DNA of 64,000 nt from an uncultured Eubacteriales bacterium (GCA_900547725.1 URHR01000002.1:13073-77072), one strand, 5' to 3'. Positions 1 through 8,570 are shown, counted from the first letter of the stretch. Notes: generated by a model not told the origin, from the letters alone. A program made the numbers and translations.

Positions 1-1
1 A

Positions 2-835
2 AACAAGCAGATATCCTGCGTCGGTCCGAACGACGAATGCCTGATGGAGTATTCGGTTTACGACGCCATGCAGGCGGGCTTTGACCGCGTGGTGATGATT
101 CTGAAAGAGGAAATGATCGACATCGTGCGCGAAAAGTTCGGCAAACGACTGGAAAAGCTGATCCGCGTGGATTACGCGGTGCAGGATTTTTCGTCGATTC
201 CCGCATTCTATACCATGCCAGCGGAACGTACCAAGCCGCTCGGCACGGTTCACGCTCTGCTTTGCGCCGCGCCTTATCTGGACGCGCCTTTTGCGACCAT
301 CAACGCCGACGACTACTACGGGCGGGATGCGTACACCATTCTGTACCGGATGCTCGGCAAACTCCAAAACGACCGTGAGGCGGTGATGGTGCCGTACATC
401 CTCGGCAATACCATGAGCGAGAACGGCGGCGTGACGCGCGGCGTGTGCCGATTGGCGAACGGGTATCTGGAGGCGGTGAACGAGACGAAAAACATCCGCT
501 ATGCCGCGGACCGTTCCATTACCTCGGACGCGGGGGCGCTCTCGCCCGACGAACGTGTTTCGATGAACATCTGGGGCTTCCACCCGTCGGCAATCGGAAA
601 AATTCAGACCTATTTTGAGGACTTTCTGCGTGCGCTTCCTCCGGATGAATGCCGCGCGGAATGCCTGCTTCCGATTATGGTCAACGATTTTCTTGCGGCG
701 GGAACGCTTTCCGTGGCGGCGGAGGAATCGCCCGACCGTTGGTTCGGTCTGACCTACCGCGAGGATATGGCGGAGGTCGCGGAGGAACTGAAGCGACTTT
801 GCGAAACCGGTTTTTACCCCAAAAATCTTTTCTGA
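2..835 (+). CDS. Sugar-phosphate nucleotidyltransferase, 5' end cut by window
   Basis: The reading frame is open from base 2, so the N-terminus (including the G-x-G-x-R nucleotide loop) lies outside the window. The visible 277 residues match the NTP-transferase family that makes nucleotide sugars or acts on related metabolites. 'SCVGPNDE' followed by 'YSVYDAMQAGFDRVV' is the region just after the nucleotide loop. 'LGTVHALLCA' followed by 'INADDYYG' gives the paired acidic metal ligands. 'MNIWGFHP' is typical of the family's C-terminal half. The protein is probably cytoplasmic. The exact sugar cannot be read from the sequence. The next gene starts 17 bases downstream, so the two may be co-transcribed. 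The family call is firm; the substrate is unknown. Confidence 0.8.
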   Translation, partial: NKQISCVGPNDECLMEYSVYDAMQAGFDRVVMILKEEMIDIVREKFGKRLEKLIRVDYAVQDFSSIPAFYTMPAERTKPLGTVHALLCAAPYLDAPFATINADDYYGRDAYTILYRMLGKLQNDREAVMVPYILGNTMSENGGVTRGVCRLANGYLEAVNETKNIRYAADRSITSDAGALSPDERVSMNIWGFHPSAIGKIQTYFEDFLRALPPDECRAECLLPIMVNDFLAAGTLSVAAEESPDRWFGLTYREDMAEVAEELKRLCETGFYPKNLF

Positions 836-852
836 ACGGAGTAAAATAAGGC

Positions 853-1701
853 ATGAAAAAGCGGATGTTGGCGTTCTTGACCGTGTGTGCCGTCCTGTGC
901 GGCAGTGCTTGCGCGAGAAAAGTACCGTCCGGGATCGAACGCGGAACGCCCAAAACCGAATCCCCGGAAGAATCGAAAACGCAAACGTCCGGGGAGGAGC
1001 TGTTGCCGGTTTATGCGCCCGAGCGGATTGCCGCGGCTTCCAAATGGGACGGAAATCAGCAAATGGTGACGAGCAAATCCGAAATATACGAGTTTCTGGA
1101 CGGGAACGGGAAAAAGGAAACGCCTTATCTGCTGAAAAGCGCCGAGGATGTTGCAAGGCTCGCGGCGAACGTGCGGCATTACGGAACTTACCTGAATACC
1201 GAGATTACGCGCTACCGCGGCGTGTATTTCCGTCTGGAGTGCGACATCGATATGCAGGGACATCCTTGGTGGGGAATTGGCGGCGGCTCGGATCTGTCGC
1301 GTGGCAAAACCTCCTTCATGGGGATCTTTGACGGGAACAATCATGCCATCTACAACCTTGCGTTGCGGGAAGAACCGCTGTCCGGATTCTTTTCCTACAT
1401 CAGCGACGGTGCTGTTATCAAAAATCTGATTATCGCGTCGGGAACGGTGGAGTTGTCGTCGAATTTCCAACATGCGGGAATTCTGGTCGGAAGGGTTGCG
1501 GGCGGGGCGGTGATCGAAAACTGTTCCGTCTCCGTGGAGATGACGGGCAGTTCCGAAAAGCTGTGGACGGTCGGGATCATCGGACACGAAACCGACGGTT
1601 CCGTATCCGTGGAAACCTGCGATTTCGGCGGCGTGACGTTCGGCGGCGAGCCGTATGCGATTCCCGGAATCGGATACAAGAGGACAACCGACGCGAACTG
1701 A
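853..1701 (+). CDS. Secreted lipoprotein-like protein with GLUG-type repeats
   Basis: This 282-residue protein starts with a basic hydrophobic signal (MKKRMLAFLTVCAVLCGSACARK). Cys20 sits where a lipoprotein cysteine would be, although the lipobox (GSAC) is not canonical. After a Pro/Glu/Thr-rich linker, residues of about 155-255 contain repeat units with 'GIFDGNNHAIYNL', 'GFFSY' and 'AGILVGRV..GAVIENCSV'. This is the GLUG-type beta-solenoid pattern found in bacterial surface proteins. The start has a GGAG site about 12 bases upstream. The protein is probably attached to the outer face of the membrane, with binding or structural function unknown. A second protein with the same repeats begins at 43651. 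The repeat family is fairly sure; lipid attachment is less so. Confidence 0.6.
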   Translation: MKKRMLAFLTVCAVLCGSACARKVPSGIERGTPKTESPEESKTQTSGEELLPVYAPERIAAASKWDGNQQMVTSKSEIYEFLDGNGKKETPYLLKSAEDVARLAANVRHYGTYLNTEITRYRGVYFRLECDIDMQGHPWWGIGGGSDLSRGKTSFMGIFDGNNHAIYNLALREEPLSGFFSYISDGAVIKNLIIASGTVELSSNFQHAGILVGRVAGGAVIENCSVSVEMTGSSEKLWTVGIIGHETDGSVSVETCDFGGVTFGGEPYAIPGIGYKRTTDAN

Positions 1702-1764
1702 TCCGACGCGGATGCGCCCGCCGGCGAAAATCGGGAGAATGCGCGAAAAAATTCGGATTAAGTC

Positions 1765-1793
1765 TTGACAAACCGGGAAAGATGTGGTACAAT
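1765..1793 (+). promoter_or_regulatory. Promoter of the T-box/ileS unit
   Basis: TTGACA at 1765-1770 and TACAAT at 1788-1793 are separated by exactly 17 bp. The TGTGG preceding the -10 box gives it an extended -10 character. It lies directly before the T-box leader. Confidence 0.85.
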
Positions 1794-1800
1794 AGCCATG

Positions 1801-2118
1801 AACGGCTGTGACGAAGAAGCCGCGGGACGGAATGCCACAGAGAGTGCGCGGGCGGTGCGAGCGCATGACAGGATGTCCCCACAGGGTATCGCTTCCGAGC
1901 CGACAGGGTGAAACCGTGCAGTACAGGCTTTGCGGGAGTAATTTTGTCCGTGTTGTCGCGTTAAGACAGGAGGTTAAGGCAATACCTCGCAATTGTACCA
2001 TCTGCATTACGCGGGATTACCTTAAAAGACCTGTGAGTGCGCCCCATCCGGGCGAACATGAGTGGTACCGCGGAAAATTCCGTCTCATGGCATGATGCCG
2101 TGAGACGGTTTTTGTTTT
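1801..2118 (+). promoter_or_regulatory. T-box leader controlling ileS
   Basis: This leader of about 320 bases has the T-box hallmarks. GGTGCGA at 1854-1860 matches the conserved distal Stem I sequence. AGTGGTACCGCGG at 2061-2073 is the T-box itself, whose TGGT bulge pairs with the ACCA end of an uncharged tRNA with discriminator A, as tRNA-Ile has. The intrinsic terminator is 2080-2087 paired with 2101-2108, followed by a T-rich run. Uncharged tRNA should stabilise the antiterminator and switch on ileS. An ATC at 1888-1890 is a candidate isoleucine specifier, but I did not fold the RNA to confirm it. No protein gene is needed to explain this stretch. Confidence 0.9.
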
Positions 2119-2146
2119 GTAAAAAATCCATTTAGGAGTGAAGAAT

Positions 2147-4948
2147 ATGGCAAAGGATTACACAAGCACACTGAATCTGCCCGTTACCGATTTCCCCATG
2201 CGGGCGGGACTGCCGCAGAGAGAGCCGGAAATGCAGAAGTACTGGGAGTCCATCGACCTGTATAACCTTATGCAGGAGAACGGCAAGGGCAAGCCGCTGT
2301 TCATGCTGCACGACGGACCGCCCTTCTCGAACGGCAACATTCACATGGGCACTGCGATGAATAAGATTCTCAAGGATTTCATCAACAAGTCCAAGATGAT
2401 GATGGGCTACCGCGTTTCTTATATCCCCGGTTGGGATAACCACGGAATGCCGATCGAATCCGCCATCATCAAGCAGAACAAGCTGGATCGCAAGAAGATG
2501 TCGATTCCCGAGTTCCGCGAAGCCTGCCACAACTTCGCGCAGGATTTCGTCAACCGCCAGAGAGAGCAGTTCAAGCGCCTTGGCGTCAGCGGCGATTGGG
2601 AACATCCGTACCTGACCATGAACCGCTCGTTTGAGGGCAGGGAAGTCAGGGTCTTTGGCGAGATGTACAAGCGCGGGTATATCTACAAGGGCATGAAGCC
2701 GGTTTACTGGTGTCCGCACGACGAGACTGCGTTGGCGGAAGCCGAGATCGAATATCAGACCGATGCATGCACCTCGGTCTATGTCAAGTTCCGCGTCAAG
2801 GACGACAAGCAAAAGCTTGCGGGACTCTGCGACCCGGGCAAGACCTATTTCATCATCTGGACCACCACGACGTGGACGCTCCCTGGCAACCAGGCAATTG
2901 CGCTCAGCCCGGTTGACGACTATGTTCTGGTGCGTGCCGACAACGGCGAGTGCTATCTCGTTGCCGACGCGCTTTGCGAAAAGACCATGCAGGCGGGCAA
3001 GGTCGGCAGCTACGAAAAACTGGCGACTTTCAAGGGACAGGATCTCGAATACATGACCGCACAGCACCCGTTCCTTGACCGTGATTCTCTGGTTGTGACC
3101 GCAGATTATGTCACGATGGACAGCGGTACCGGTTGCGTTCACACAGCGGGCGGCTTCGGCGCAGACGACCATGTGACCTGCCGCCGCTACAACCTGCCCG
3201 ATCTTGTCCCGGTTGATGACCGCGGCTATCAGACCGCCGAGGCTGGCAAGTTCGCGGGAATGTACTACGAGAAGTCGAACGACGCGATCTTTGCAGATAT
3301 GCAGGAGAGCGGCGCGCTGTTCGCATTCGAGAAGTTCAGCCACGAGTACCCGCACTGCTGGAGATGCAAGAACCCGATCATCTTTCGCTCCACGCCGCAG
3401 TGGTTCTGCTCGGTGGAGGCATTCAAGGATGAGGCGGTCAAGGCTTGCGAGAACGTGCAGTGGCTTCCCGAGTGGGGCGGCGAACGGATCAAGCAGATGG
3501 TGCGCGACCGCGCCGACTGGTGCATTTCCCGTCAGCGCCATTGGGGTCTGCCGATTCCCGTGTTCTACTGCGCCGACTGCGGCAAGCCGGTTGTAACCGA
3601 TGAGACGATTGAAGCCGTGTCGCAGGCGTTTGCCGAAAGCGGTTCCAATGTCTGGTACGAAAAGGAAGCGGCGGAGCTTCTGCCGGAAGGCTTTGCCTGC
3701 CCGCATTGCGGCGGCAAGTCCTTTACCAAAGAGACCGACACGCTGGACGGTTGGTTTGACTCCGGTTCGTCGCATTTTGCGGTTCTGCACGACAACCCCG
3801 ATCTGAAGTGGCCTGCCGACCTCTATCTGGAGGGCGCTGACCAGTATCGCGGGTGGTTCCAGTCCTCGCTCCTGACGGCTGTCGGCGCGGGCAAAGAGCC
3901 GATTGCCCCCTACAAGACGGTTCTGACCCACGGTTGGGTTGTGGACGGAGAGGGGAAAGCAATGCACAAGTCGCTCGGCAACAGCGTTTCGCCCTCGGAT
4001 GTCATTCCGAAGTACGGCGCGGATCTGGTGCGCCTGTGGGTCGCTTCCTCGGATTACCGCGTGGATGTGCGCGTGTCCGACCCGATCTTCAGGCAACTGT
4101 CCGACGCATACCGCAAGGTTCGCAACACGGTTCGTATCCTGATTGCCGACCTCTCGGATTTCAACCCCGATACCGACGCGGTTTCGTTTGACCGCCTGCC
4201 CGAGATCGACCGTTGGATGATCTCCCGCATGAACGAACTGACCAAAGAGGTTCTCGAATCCTTCAACGACTACGAGTTCCACGCGATCTATCATGCGATC
4301 AACAATTTCTGTACGACCGACCTTTCCAAGCTGTATATCGACATTACCAAGGATCGCGTGTATACCGAAAAGAAGGACGGCGAAGCCCGCCGCGCGGCAC
4401 AGACCGCCATGTATTTCGTGCTGTCGGGTCTGATCCGACTGTTGGCGCCGATCCTTGCGTTTACCGCCGAGGAGATGTGGCAGGCGATCCCGCACAAGGC
4501 GACCGACCGCACCGAAAGCGTGTATCTCAACCCCATGCCGACCTACGACGAGGCGCTGACCTACCCCGCTGTGCGTGAAAAATGGGATCGTCTGTTTGAG
4601 ATGCGCGACGATGTGATGAAGGCGCTTGAACTGGCGCGAACCGAAAAGATGGTCGGAAAGTCGCTCGACGCGAAGATTACGCTCTACACCACCGATTCGG
4701 AAATGACCGCTCTGCTTGCGAAATTCGGCGACGAGCTGAAAACCGTGTTCATCGTTTCGGGCGTTGAGGTTCGGAACGGGGAAGCGCCCGCCGAGGCGCA
4801 TACCGAAGGCGCGAGCGGCGTTGGCGTTCTGGTCTCTCCCGCAGACGGTTGCAAGTGCGACCGTTGCTGGTCCTACTCCGTAAAGGGTCTGCATACCGAG
4901 GACGGCGGCTTCCTCTGCGAGCGTTGCCGCAACATTCTGGGGCTGTAA
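2147..4948 (+). CDS. ileS: Isoleucyl-tRNA synthetase
   Basis: This 933-residue class I synthetase charges tRNA-Ile with isoleucine. The HIGH-type motif is 'GNIHMG', following 'DGPPFSNG'. The KMSKS loop appears as 'KAMHKSLGN'. The large editing (CP1) insertion with 'WTTTTWTLPGN' lies between them. A C-terminal zinc site is made by CDRC and CERC pairs. ATG 2147 is chosen over the in-frame GTG at 2138 because the AGGAG at 2134-2138 sits eight bases before it. The T-box upstream independently supports the amino acid assignment. The altered KMSKS motif is probably functional because the second lysine and serine are kept. Confidence 0.97.
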   Translation: MAKDYTSTLNLPVTDFPMRAGLPQREPEMQKYWESIDLYNLMQENGKGKPLFMLHDGPPFSNGNIHMGTAMNKILKDFINKSKMMMGYRVSYIPGWDNHGMPIESAIIKQNKLDRKKMSIPEFREACHNFAQDFVNRQREQFKRLGVSGDWEHPYLTMNRSFEGREVRVFGEMYKRGYIYKGMKPVYWCPHDETALAEAEIEYQTDACTSVYVKFRVKDDKQKLAGLCDPGKTYFIIWTTTTWTLPGNQAIALSPVDDYVLVRADNGECYLVADALCEKTMQAGKVGSYEKLATFKGQDLEYMTAQHPFLDRDSLVVTADYVTMDSGTGCVHTAGGFGADDHVTCRRYNLPDLVPVDDRGYQTAEAGKFAGMYYEKSNDAIFADMQESGALFAFEKFSHEYPHCWRCKNPIIFRSTPQWFCSVEAFKDEAVKACENVQWLPEWGGERIKQMVRDRADWCISRQRHWGLPIPVFYCADCGKPVVTDETIEAVSQAFAESGSNVWYEKEAAELLPEGFACPHCGGKSFTKETDTLDGWFDSGSSHFAVLHDNPDLKWPADLYLEGADQYRGWFQSSLLTAVGAGKEPIAPYKTVLTHGWVVDGEGKAMHKSLGNSVSPSDVIPKYGADLVRLWVASSDYRVDVRVSDPIFRQLSDAYRKVRNTVRILIADLSDFNPDTDAVSFDRLPEIDRWMISRMNELTKEVLESFNDYEFHAIYHAINNFCTTDLSKLYIDITKDRVYTEKKDGEARRAAQTAMYFVLSGLIRLLAPILAFTAEEMWQAIPHKATDRTESVYLNPMPTYDEALTYPAVREKWDRLFEMRDDVMKALELARTEKMVGKSLDAKITLYTTDSEMTALLAKFGDELKTVFIVSGVEVRNGEAPAEAHTEGASGVGVLVSPADGCKCDRCWSYSVKGLHTEDGGFLCERCRNILGL

Positions 4949-4960
4949 CGTGCCGCGTAA

Positions 4961-5006
4961 CATTCCCCGAATCCCCCTTGTCGAAATTTTGGGGGATTCG
5001 GGGGAA
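4961..5006 (+). terminator. Hairpin after ileS, possible terminator
   Basis: A stem of about 15 bp (TTCCCCGAATCCCCC with its complement) encloses a short loop 13 bases after the ileS stop. There is no T-run, so termination is plausible but not certain. Confidence 0.45.
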
Positions 5007-5040
5007 AGTCCTGTTGATGGCAACTTAGGTTGATAAAAAA

Positions 5041-5231
5041 TATCCCCCCTCATCAGTCGCTCACGCGACAGCTTCCCCCCGAGGGGAAGCCTGCCGTACA
5101 GAGTGCTCCTGCTCAAAATGCAGCTTTTGTTGTTCGTTTGATCCAGCTTGTTACAACACTCGAAAGGGTTTTTGCAAAAAAGGCTTCCCCTTGGGGGGAA
5201 GCTGTCGCGTGAGCGACTGATGAGGGGGGAT
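5041..5231. mobile_element. MITE-like element with long terminal inverted repeats
   Basis: The first ~50 bases (TATCCCCCCTCATCAGTCGC onward) recur inverted at 5181-5231 with about one mismatch. The ~90-base centre has no credible gene. Long palindromes of this kind are scattered in gut Clostridia genomes and are thought to be non-autonomous elements. I could not define a clear target-site duplication. The element fills the gap between ileS and lspA and would form a very strong hairpin in any transcript. Confidence 0.75.
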
Positions 5232-5331
5232 AAATCACCTCCTACGAACGGATAATTTTTCAGTCGGAATTTTAGGCTGTTGGATTGCTATACGCGGGCA
5301 AAGCCCCGAGGCTTTACGAAAGGAGAAAAAC

Positions 5332-5853
5332 ATGACCATGATTCTTGTTCTGATCGGCATCATCCTCGGCTCGGTCGGGTTGGATCAGCTGACCAAGCTG
5401 TTGGCTGTGCAGTACCTCAAGCCGATCGGGTCTTATCCGCTCTGGCAGAATGTTCTGCACCTGACCTATGTCGAGAATCGCGGCGCGGCATTCGGAATGC
5501 TCAGCAATCAGCGTTGGGTGTTCATGATCTTTTCCACCGTTGCAATCATCGGGTTGGTGGTCTACCTGTTCCGCTTCTGTAAGGAAGGCAAATGGGTCAA
5601 GGTCGCGCTTGCCATGATTATCGGCGGCGGAATCGGCAACATGATCGATCGCATCGCGCTCGGTTATGTCGTGGATTTCGTGGACTTCACCCTGATTCAC
5701 TTCGCGGTGTTCAACGTGGCGGATTCCTTTGTGTCGGTCGGCGCGGTGATGCTGGTCATCTGGTTCGTGCGGTCGATGGTGACGGAATACCGGAACGGGA
5801 AAAAGAAAAAAGCCGACGGAACGTCGGAAGAGCATGATGACGGAACAAACTGA
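5332..5853 (+). CDS. lspA: Lipoprotein signal peptidase (SPase II)
   Basis: This 173-residue integral membrane aspartyl protease cleaves prolipoprotein signal peptides before the lipidated cysteine. It has four hydrophobic segments and the family motifs 'DQLTK', 'NRGAAFG', 'GNMIDR', 'VVDFVDF' and 'FNVADSF'. The catalytic aspartates are probably Asp115 and Asp131. AAAGGAG lies about six bases before the ATG. The C-terminus is basic (KKKKADG) and its end overlaps the start of rluD, so the two are translated as a pair. Likely substrates in this window include the lipoproteins at 853 and 11148. A partial copy of an intergenic repeat hairpin (GGGCAAAGCCC) lies just upstream at 5296-5306. Confidence 0.96.
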   Translation: MTMILVLIGIILGSVGLDQLTKLLAVQYLKPIGSYPLWQNVLHLTYVENRGAAFGMLSNQRWVFMIFSTVAIIGLVVYLFRFCKEGKWVKVALAMIIGGGIGNMIDRIALGYVVDFVDFTLIHFAVFNVADSFVSVGAVMLVIWFVRSMVTEYRNGKKKKADGTSEEHDDGTN

Positions 5854-6820
5854 CCGGCTTGTCTCGCACACGGTGGAGGAAGCGGAAAGCGGAGAACGGC
5901 TTGACAGCGCGGTGGCAAACGCCGCAGAGGTAACGCGCTCCGCCGCCGCACGACTGATTTGCGAGGGCTTCGTGACCGTGGACGGTCAGGCGCGCGACAA
6001 GAATTACCGCCTGCGCGCGGGGGAGCGGTTGGAAATCCGCCAACCGCAGATAAAGGAATGCGAAGCGACGGCGCAGAATATCCCGCTTGATGTGATTTAC
6101 GAGGACAGCGATCTTATCGTCATCAACAAACCCGTTGGCATGGTGGTTCATCCTGCCGCAGGAAACCCGGACGGAACGCTTGTCAACGCGCTCCTGTGGC
6201 ACTGCGGCGAAAGCCTCTCGGGCGTGGGCGGTGTCCTTCGTCCGGGAATCGTTCACCGCATCGATAAGGATACAAGCGGTCTGTTGGTGGTTGCGAAGAA
6301 TGACGAAACCCACCTCGGGCTGTCGGCACAGCTTTCGGGACACCACATCCGCCGCGTCTATTACGCCATTGCCATCGGGAACCTGCCCGAGGACAGCGGA
6401 ACGGTGGATGCCCCCATCGGAAGGCATCCGATTGACCGCAAAAAAATGGCGGTTCTGACCGCCGCGGGCGCACACGCGAAAAACGCCGTGACCCATTGGA
6501 CCGTTGTTGCGCGCGGGGAGGGGGACGGGACCCGCTTTACGCTCCTGCGCTGTGAACTGGAGACCGGCAGAACACACCAGATCCGCGTGCATCTGGCGTC
6601 GCTCGGGCATCCTCTGCTCGGCGACCCGCTCTACGGGGGAGACAGAACCCGTTTTCAGGCGCGTCACCGCGAACTGATCCCGGGGCAGATTCTCCATGCC
6701 GCGCGCCTGACCTTTACCCACCCGCGTACGGGCGAGCAGGTCAGCTTCGAGTGCCCGCTGCCCGCGAATTTTGAAAGGCTAAACCGCATCTTATTCGGAG
6801 ACGCTCCCATTTCCGTTTAG
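5834..6820 (+). CDS. rluD: RluD-type 23S rRNA pseudouridine synthase
   Basis: This 328-residue protein converts uridines of large-subunit rRNA to pseudouridine. An S4 RNA-binding domain occupies residues of about 15-75. The RluA-family catalytic domain follows, with 'INKPVGMVVHP', the catalytic aspartate in 'HRIDKDTSG', and the C-terminal 'TGRTHQIRVHLASLGHPLLGD'. It starts inside lspA (20 bases of overlap), a pairing common in Firmicutes. The two start methionines are consecutive, so 5837 is also possible. The exact target uridines are inferred from family membership only; a second paralogue lies at 24658. Confidence 0.93.
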   Translation: MMTEQTDRLVSHTVEEAESGERLDSAVANAAEVTRSAAARLICEGFVTVDGQARDKNYRLRAGERLEIRQPQIKECEATAQNIPLDVIYEDSDLIVINKPVGMVVHPAAGNPDGTLVNALLWHCGESLSGVGGVLRPGIVHRIDKDTSGLLVVAKNDETHLGLSAQLSGHHIRRVYYAIAIGNLPEDSGTVDAPIGRHPIDRKKMAVLTAAGAHAKNAVTHWTVVARGEGDGTRFTLLRCELETGRTHQIRVHLASLGHPLLGDPLYGGDRTRFQARHRELIPGQILHAARLTFTHPRTGEQVSFECPLPANFERLNRILFGDAPISV

Positions 6821-6895
6821 GGAAGTTCTTGCGGGGTCTTGGGGGGCTTCTTTCAAGAAGCCCCCCAAGTGGGTTCGGGCAACGCCCGAGACCTT
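6821..6895 (+). repeat. Two-hairpin intergenic repeat, copy A
   Basis: It begins right after the rluD stop with GGAAGTTCTTGCGG. Stem 1 is GGGGGGCTTCTT paired with AAGAAGCCCCCC; stem 2 is CGGGC-AAC-GCCCG. Copies B (42461) and C (63526, inverted) share the order and loops while changing stem bases in pairs. It may also end rluD transcription. Confidence 0.8.
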
Positions 6896-7658
6896 ACCCC
6901 ACGCGCGAGGAAAGCACGAGTTTTTCGGGGATCGGATCGGTGAAGAAAGCGCACAGATCGCGGTCGCTGACCACGTAGTCCAGATCGCGGACGTTGCCCT
7001 GATAGAAGGTGGAGGGTCTGCCGAGCTTGCTGGAATCGATGAGCAGAATTTTCCGCCGCGCGTTCTTCAGCATGATATTCCGTACCGCAACTTCTTCGGC
7101 GTAGCAATCGTAAAAGTTGCCGTCCTCGGTCAACGCCTGAACCGAAAACAGCACCACGTCCGCGTGAATCTGCGAAAGAAAGTTCTGCGCATAACCGCCG
7201 ACCAGAACCGCGCGGTTCTCGGACGAGACCAACCCGCCCGTGCAGTAAGCCTTCACGTCGTACCCCGAAAGACAAGCCATTGCGTCCACGCTGTTGGTAA
7301 TGACCGTTACCCCGCTGACCGAAGGCAACAGTTCCGCCGTGAAAAACGCGGTCGAAGAACCGTCCAGAAATACGATGTCGCCGGGGGCAATGAGCGAGAC
7401 CGCCGCGCGCGAGATCTGTTTTTTCTGCGCGCTGTTCTCGTGACTGCGCAGGGAAAAGGGAATATGCCGCCCGCTTGTCTGCGTGATCTTCACGCCGCCG
7501 TAACTGCGCTGAACCAGTCCGCGCTCCTCGAGGTTTTTGAGGTCGCGGCGGATACTGGAGGGGCTGATGTTCATTTTGCGGGAGAGGTATTCCACCGTTG
7601 CGTACTCGGTATCGCTCAAAAGGGAGAGAATTTCGTCCTCCCGTTCACATTTGTACAT
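6894..7658 (-). CDS. DeoR-family transcriptional repressor
   Basis: This 254-residue regulator has the classic DeoR layout. An N-terminal winged helix (residues 1-57, with 'YLSRKMNISPSSIRRDL') is followed by a sugar-phosphate-binding domain related to ribose-5-phosphate isomerase, with 'DIVFLDGSSTAFFTAELL' and 'LLIDSSKLG'. Such proteins usually repress sugar or nucleoside catabolic genes and are released by a phosphorylated sugar. The nearest target candidate is the sugar ABC transporter and hydrolase operon beginning at 8571, on the other strand beyond one unrelated gene. That link is only inferred from proximity. Confidence 0.92.
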   Translation of the reverse strand: MYKCEREDEILSLLSDTEYATVEYLSRKMNISPSSIRRDLKNLEERGLVQRSYGGVKITQTSGRHIPFSLRSHENSAQKKQISRAAVSLIAPGDIVFLDGSSTAFFTAELLPSVSGVTVITNSVDAMACLSGYDVKAYCTGGLVSSENRAVLVGGYAQNFLSQIHADVVLFSVQALTEDGNFYDCYAEEVAVRNIMLKNARRKILLIDSSKLGRPSTFYQGNVRDLDYVVSDRDLCAFFTDPIPEKLVLSSRVG

Positions 7659-7703
7659 ATTGTTTCAACCTTTCTGCGCGGAGATGCGCATTCTTGCATG
7701 ATT

Positions 7704-7732
7704 ATCATACCATAAAAACGCGGATTTGTAAA
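7704..7732 (-). promoter_or_regulatory. Promoter of the DeoR-type regulator
   Basis: On the minus strand, TTTACA (7727-7732) and TATGAT (7704-7709) are 17 bp apart, and transcription would begin about 40 bases before the regulator's start. Confidence 0.7.
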
Positions 7733-7791
7733 GGGATTTGACGAAAAAAATCGGCTTTCCGCGAGATTTTACGAAAAGACAGGCAGGTTTT

Positions 7792-8445
7792 ATGAAAATT
7801 CTTTTTTTTGATATGGAATTCGCAAACGGAAAGATTCCCGGCTCGGTCTATTCCTTCGGGTATGTGCGAACCGACCGGAAATTCCGTCTGACCGAACCGC
7901 AGACCGATCTGCTCATCAACCCCGACTGCGAATGGAACGACTATGTGCGCAGGAATATTCTGGCGTACCAAATGTCAACCGTGAAGCAGGCGTCGCTTTT
8001 TCCCGCCTACTATAAGCGGATGAAGAAACTGCTCTGCAAGTCTGATCTGGTTGTCGGTTTCGCGGTGAAAAACGACACCACCGCGTTGCGCAAAGCCTGC
8101 GAGCGCTACGGGCTGAAGCCGCTTTCCTTCCGCTGTCTCGACCTTGAGCGGGTCTGCCGTTCCCTGCGCGATTATCCGCAGGCGCACGGGTTGGACGGAT
8201 ATGTCCGCGCTTACACGGGAATTGACCCCGCAAACCGTCATCGCAGCGACGGCGACGCGTATGCGACGATGCTGCTTTTGAAGGGAATTTGCGAAAAGCA
8301 CGGTGTGGACGCGCGGGATGTGGCAAAGATTTACGCAGCCGCGTTTACGGACTCTCTGCCGCAGGAAATGCAGGAAGGGAAAAAGGGCAAACAGACTGCC
8401 CGGGAGGGGACAGAGGCAGAGCCGGACAAAACGGCAAAGCGCTGA
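7792..8445 (+). CDS. DEDDh 3'-5' exonuclease domain protein
   Basis: This 217-residue protein has the DnaQ-like exonuclease fold. 'FFDMEF' holds the first Asp-x-Glu pair, 'VVGFAVKNDTTAL' the second acidic motif, and 'HRSDGDAYAT' the final His and Asp of the DEDDh class. The last ~30 residues are charged and probably disordered (GKKGKQTAREGTEAEPDKTAKR region). ATG 7792 follows a weak AGGCAGG site; an upstream TTG at 7738 is less likely because similarity begins at MKILFFDME. The protein stands alone, so its nucleic acid substrate is unknown. A strong terminator follows. Confidence 0.82.
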   Translation: MKILFFDMEFANGKIPGSVYSFGYVRTDRKFRLTEPQTDLLINPDCEWNDYVRRNILAYQMSTVKQASLFPAYYKRMKKLLCKSDLVVGFAVKNDTTALRKACERYGLKPLSFRCLDLERVCRSLRDYPQAHGLDGYVRAYTGIDPANRHRSDGDAYATMLLLKGICEKHGVDARDVAKIYAAAFTDSLPQEMQEGKKGKQTAREGTEAEPDKTAKR

Positions 8446-8475
8446 CTGAACCCGTTCAAAAACCGAATTTGATTG

Positions 8476-8503
8476 GCACAAGGTTTTCCTTGTGCTTTTT
8501 TCT
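8476..8503 (+). terminator. Rho-independent terminator after the exonuclease gene
   Basis: The stem GCACAAGG / CCTTGTGC has a TTTT loop and is followed by a run of six T, then CTTT. It separates the exonuclease gene from the sugar operon. Confidence 0.9.
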
Positions 8504-8570
8504 TTGCATAAAAAGCGGCGCTTGCGGTGATGATAAGAAAGACAAATTTGCGTTGCCGGAGGAAGCAGGA

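Noticed and set aside
1808..2095. A 95-codon plus-strand open frame before ileS
   Set aside because: It lies wholly in the T-box leader, whose RNA motifs explain the sequence.
2132..5116. A 994-codon minus-strand open frame opposite ileS
   Set aside because: It has the same cause as above; no ribosome site, and ileS is certain.
7738..7791. A TTG start 18 codons earlier for the exonuclease
   Set aside because: Family similarity begins at ATG 7792 and no ribosome site precedes 7738.
8289..8570. Longer N-terminus of the ABC ATPase, overlapping the exonuclease gene
   Set aside because: It would run through a strong terminator; ATG 8571 has GGAGGAA at a good distance and the ATPase domain starts there.
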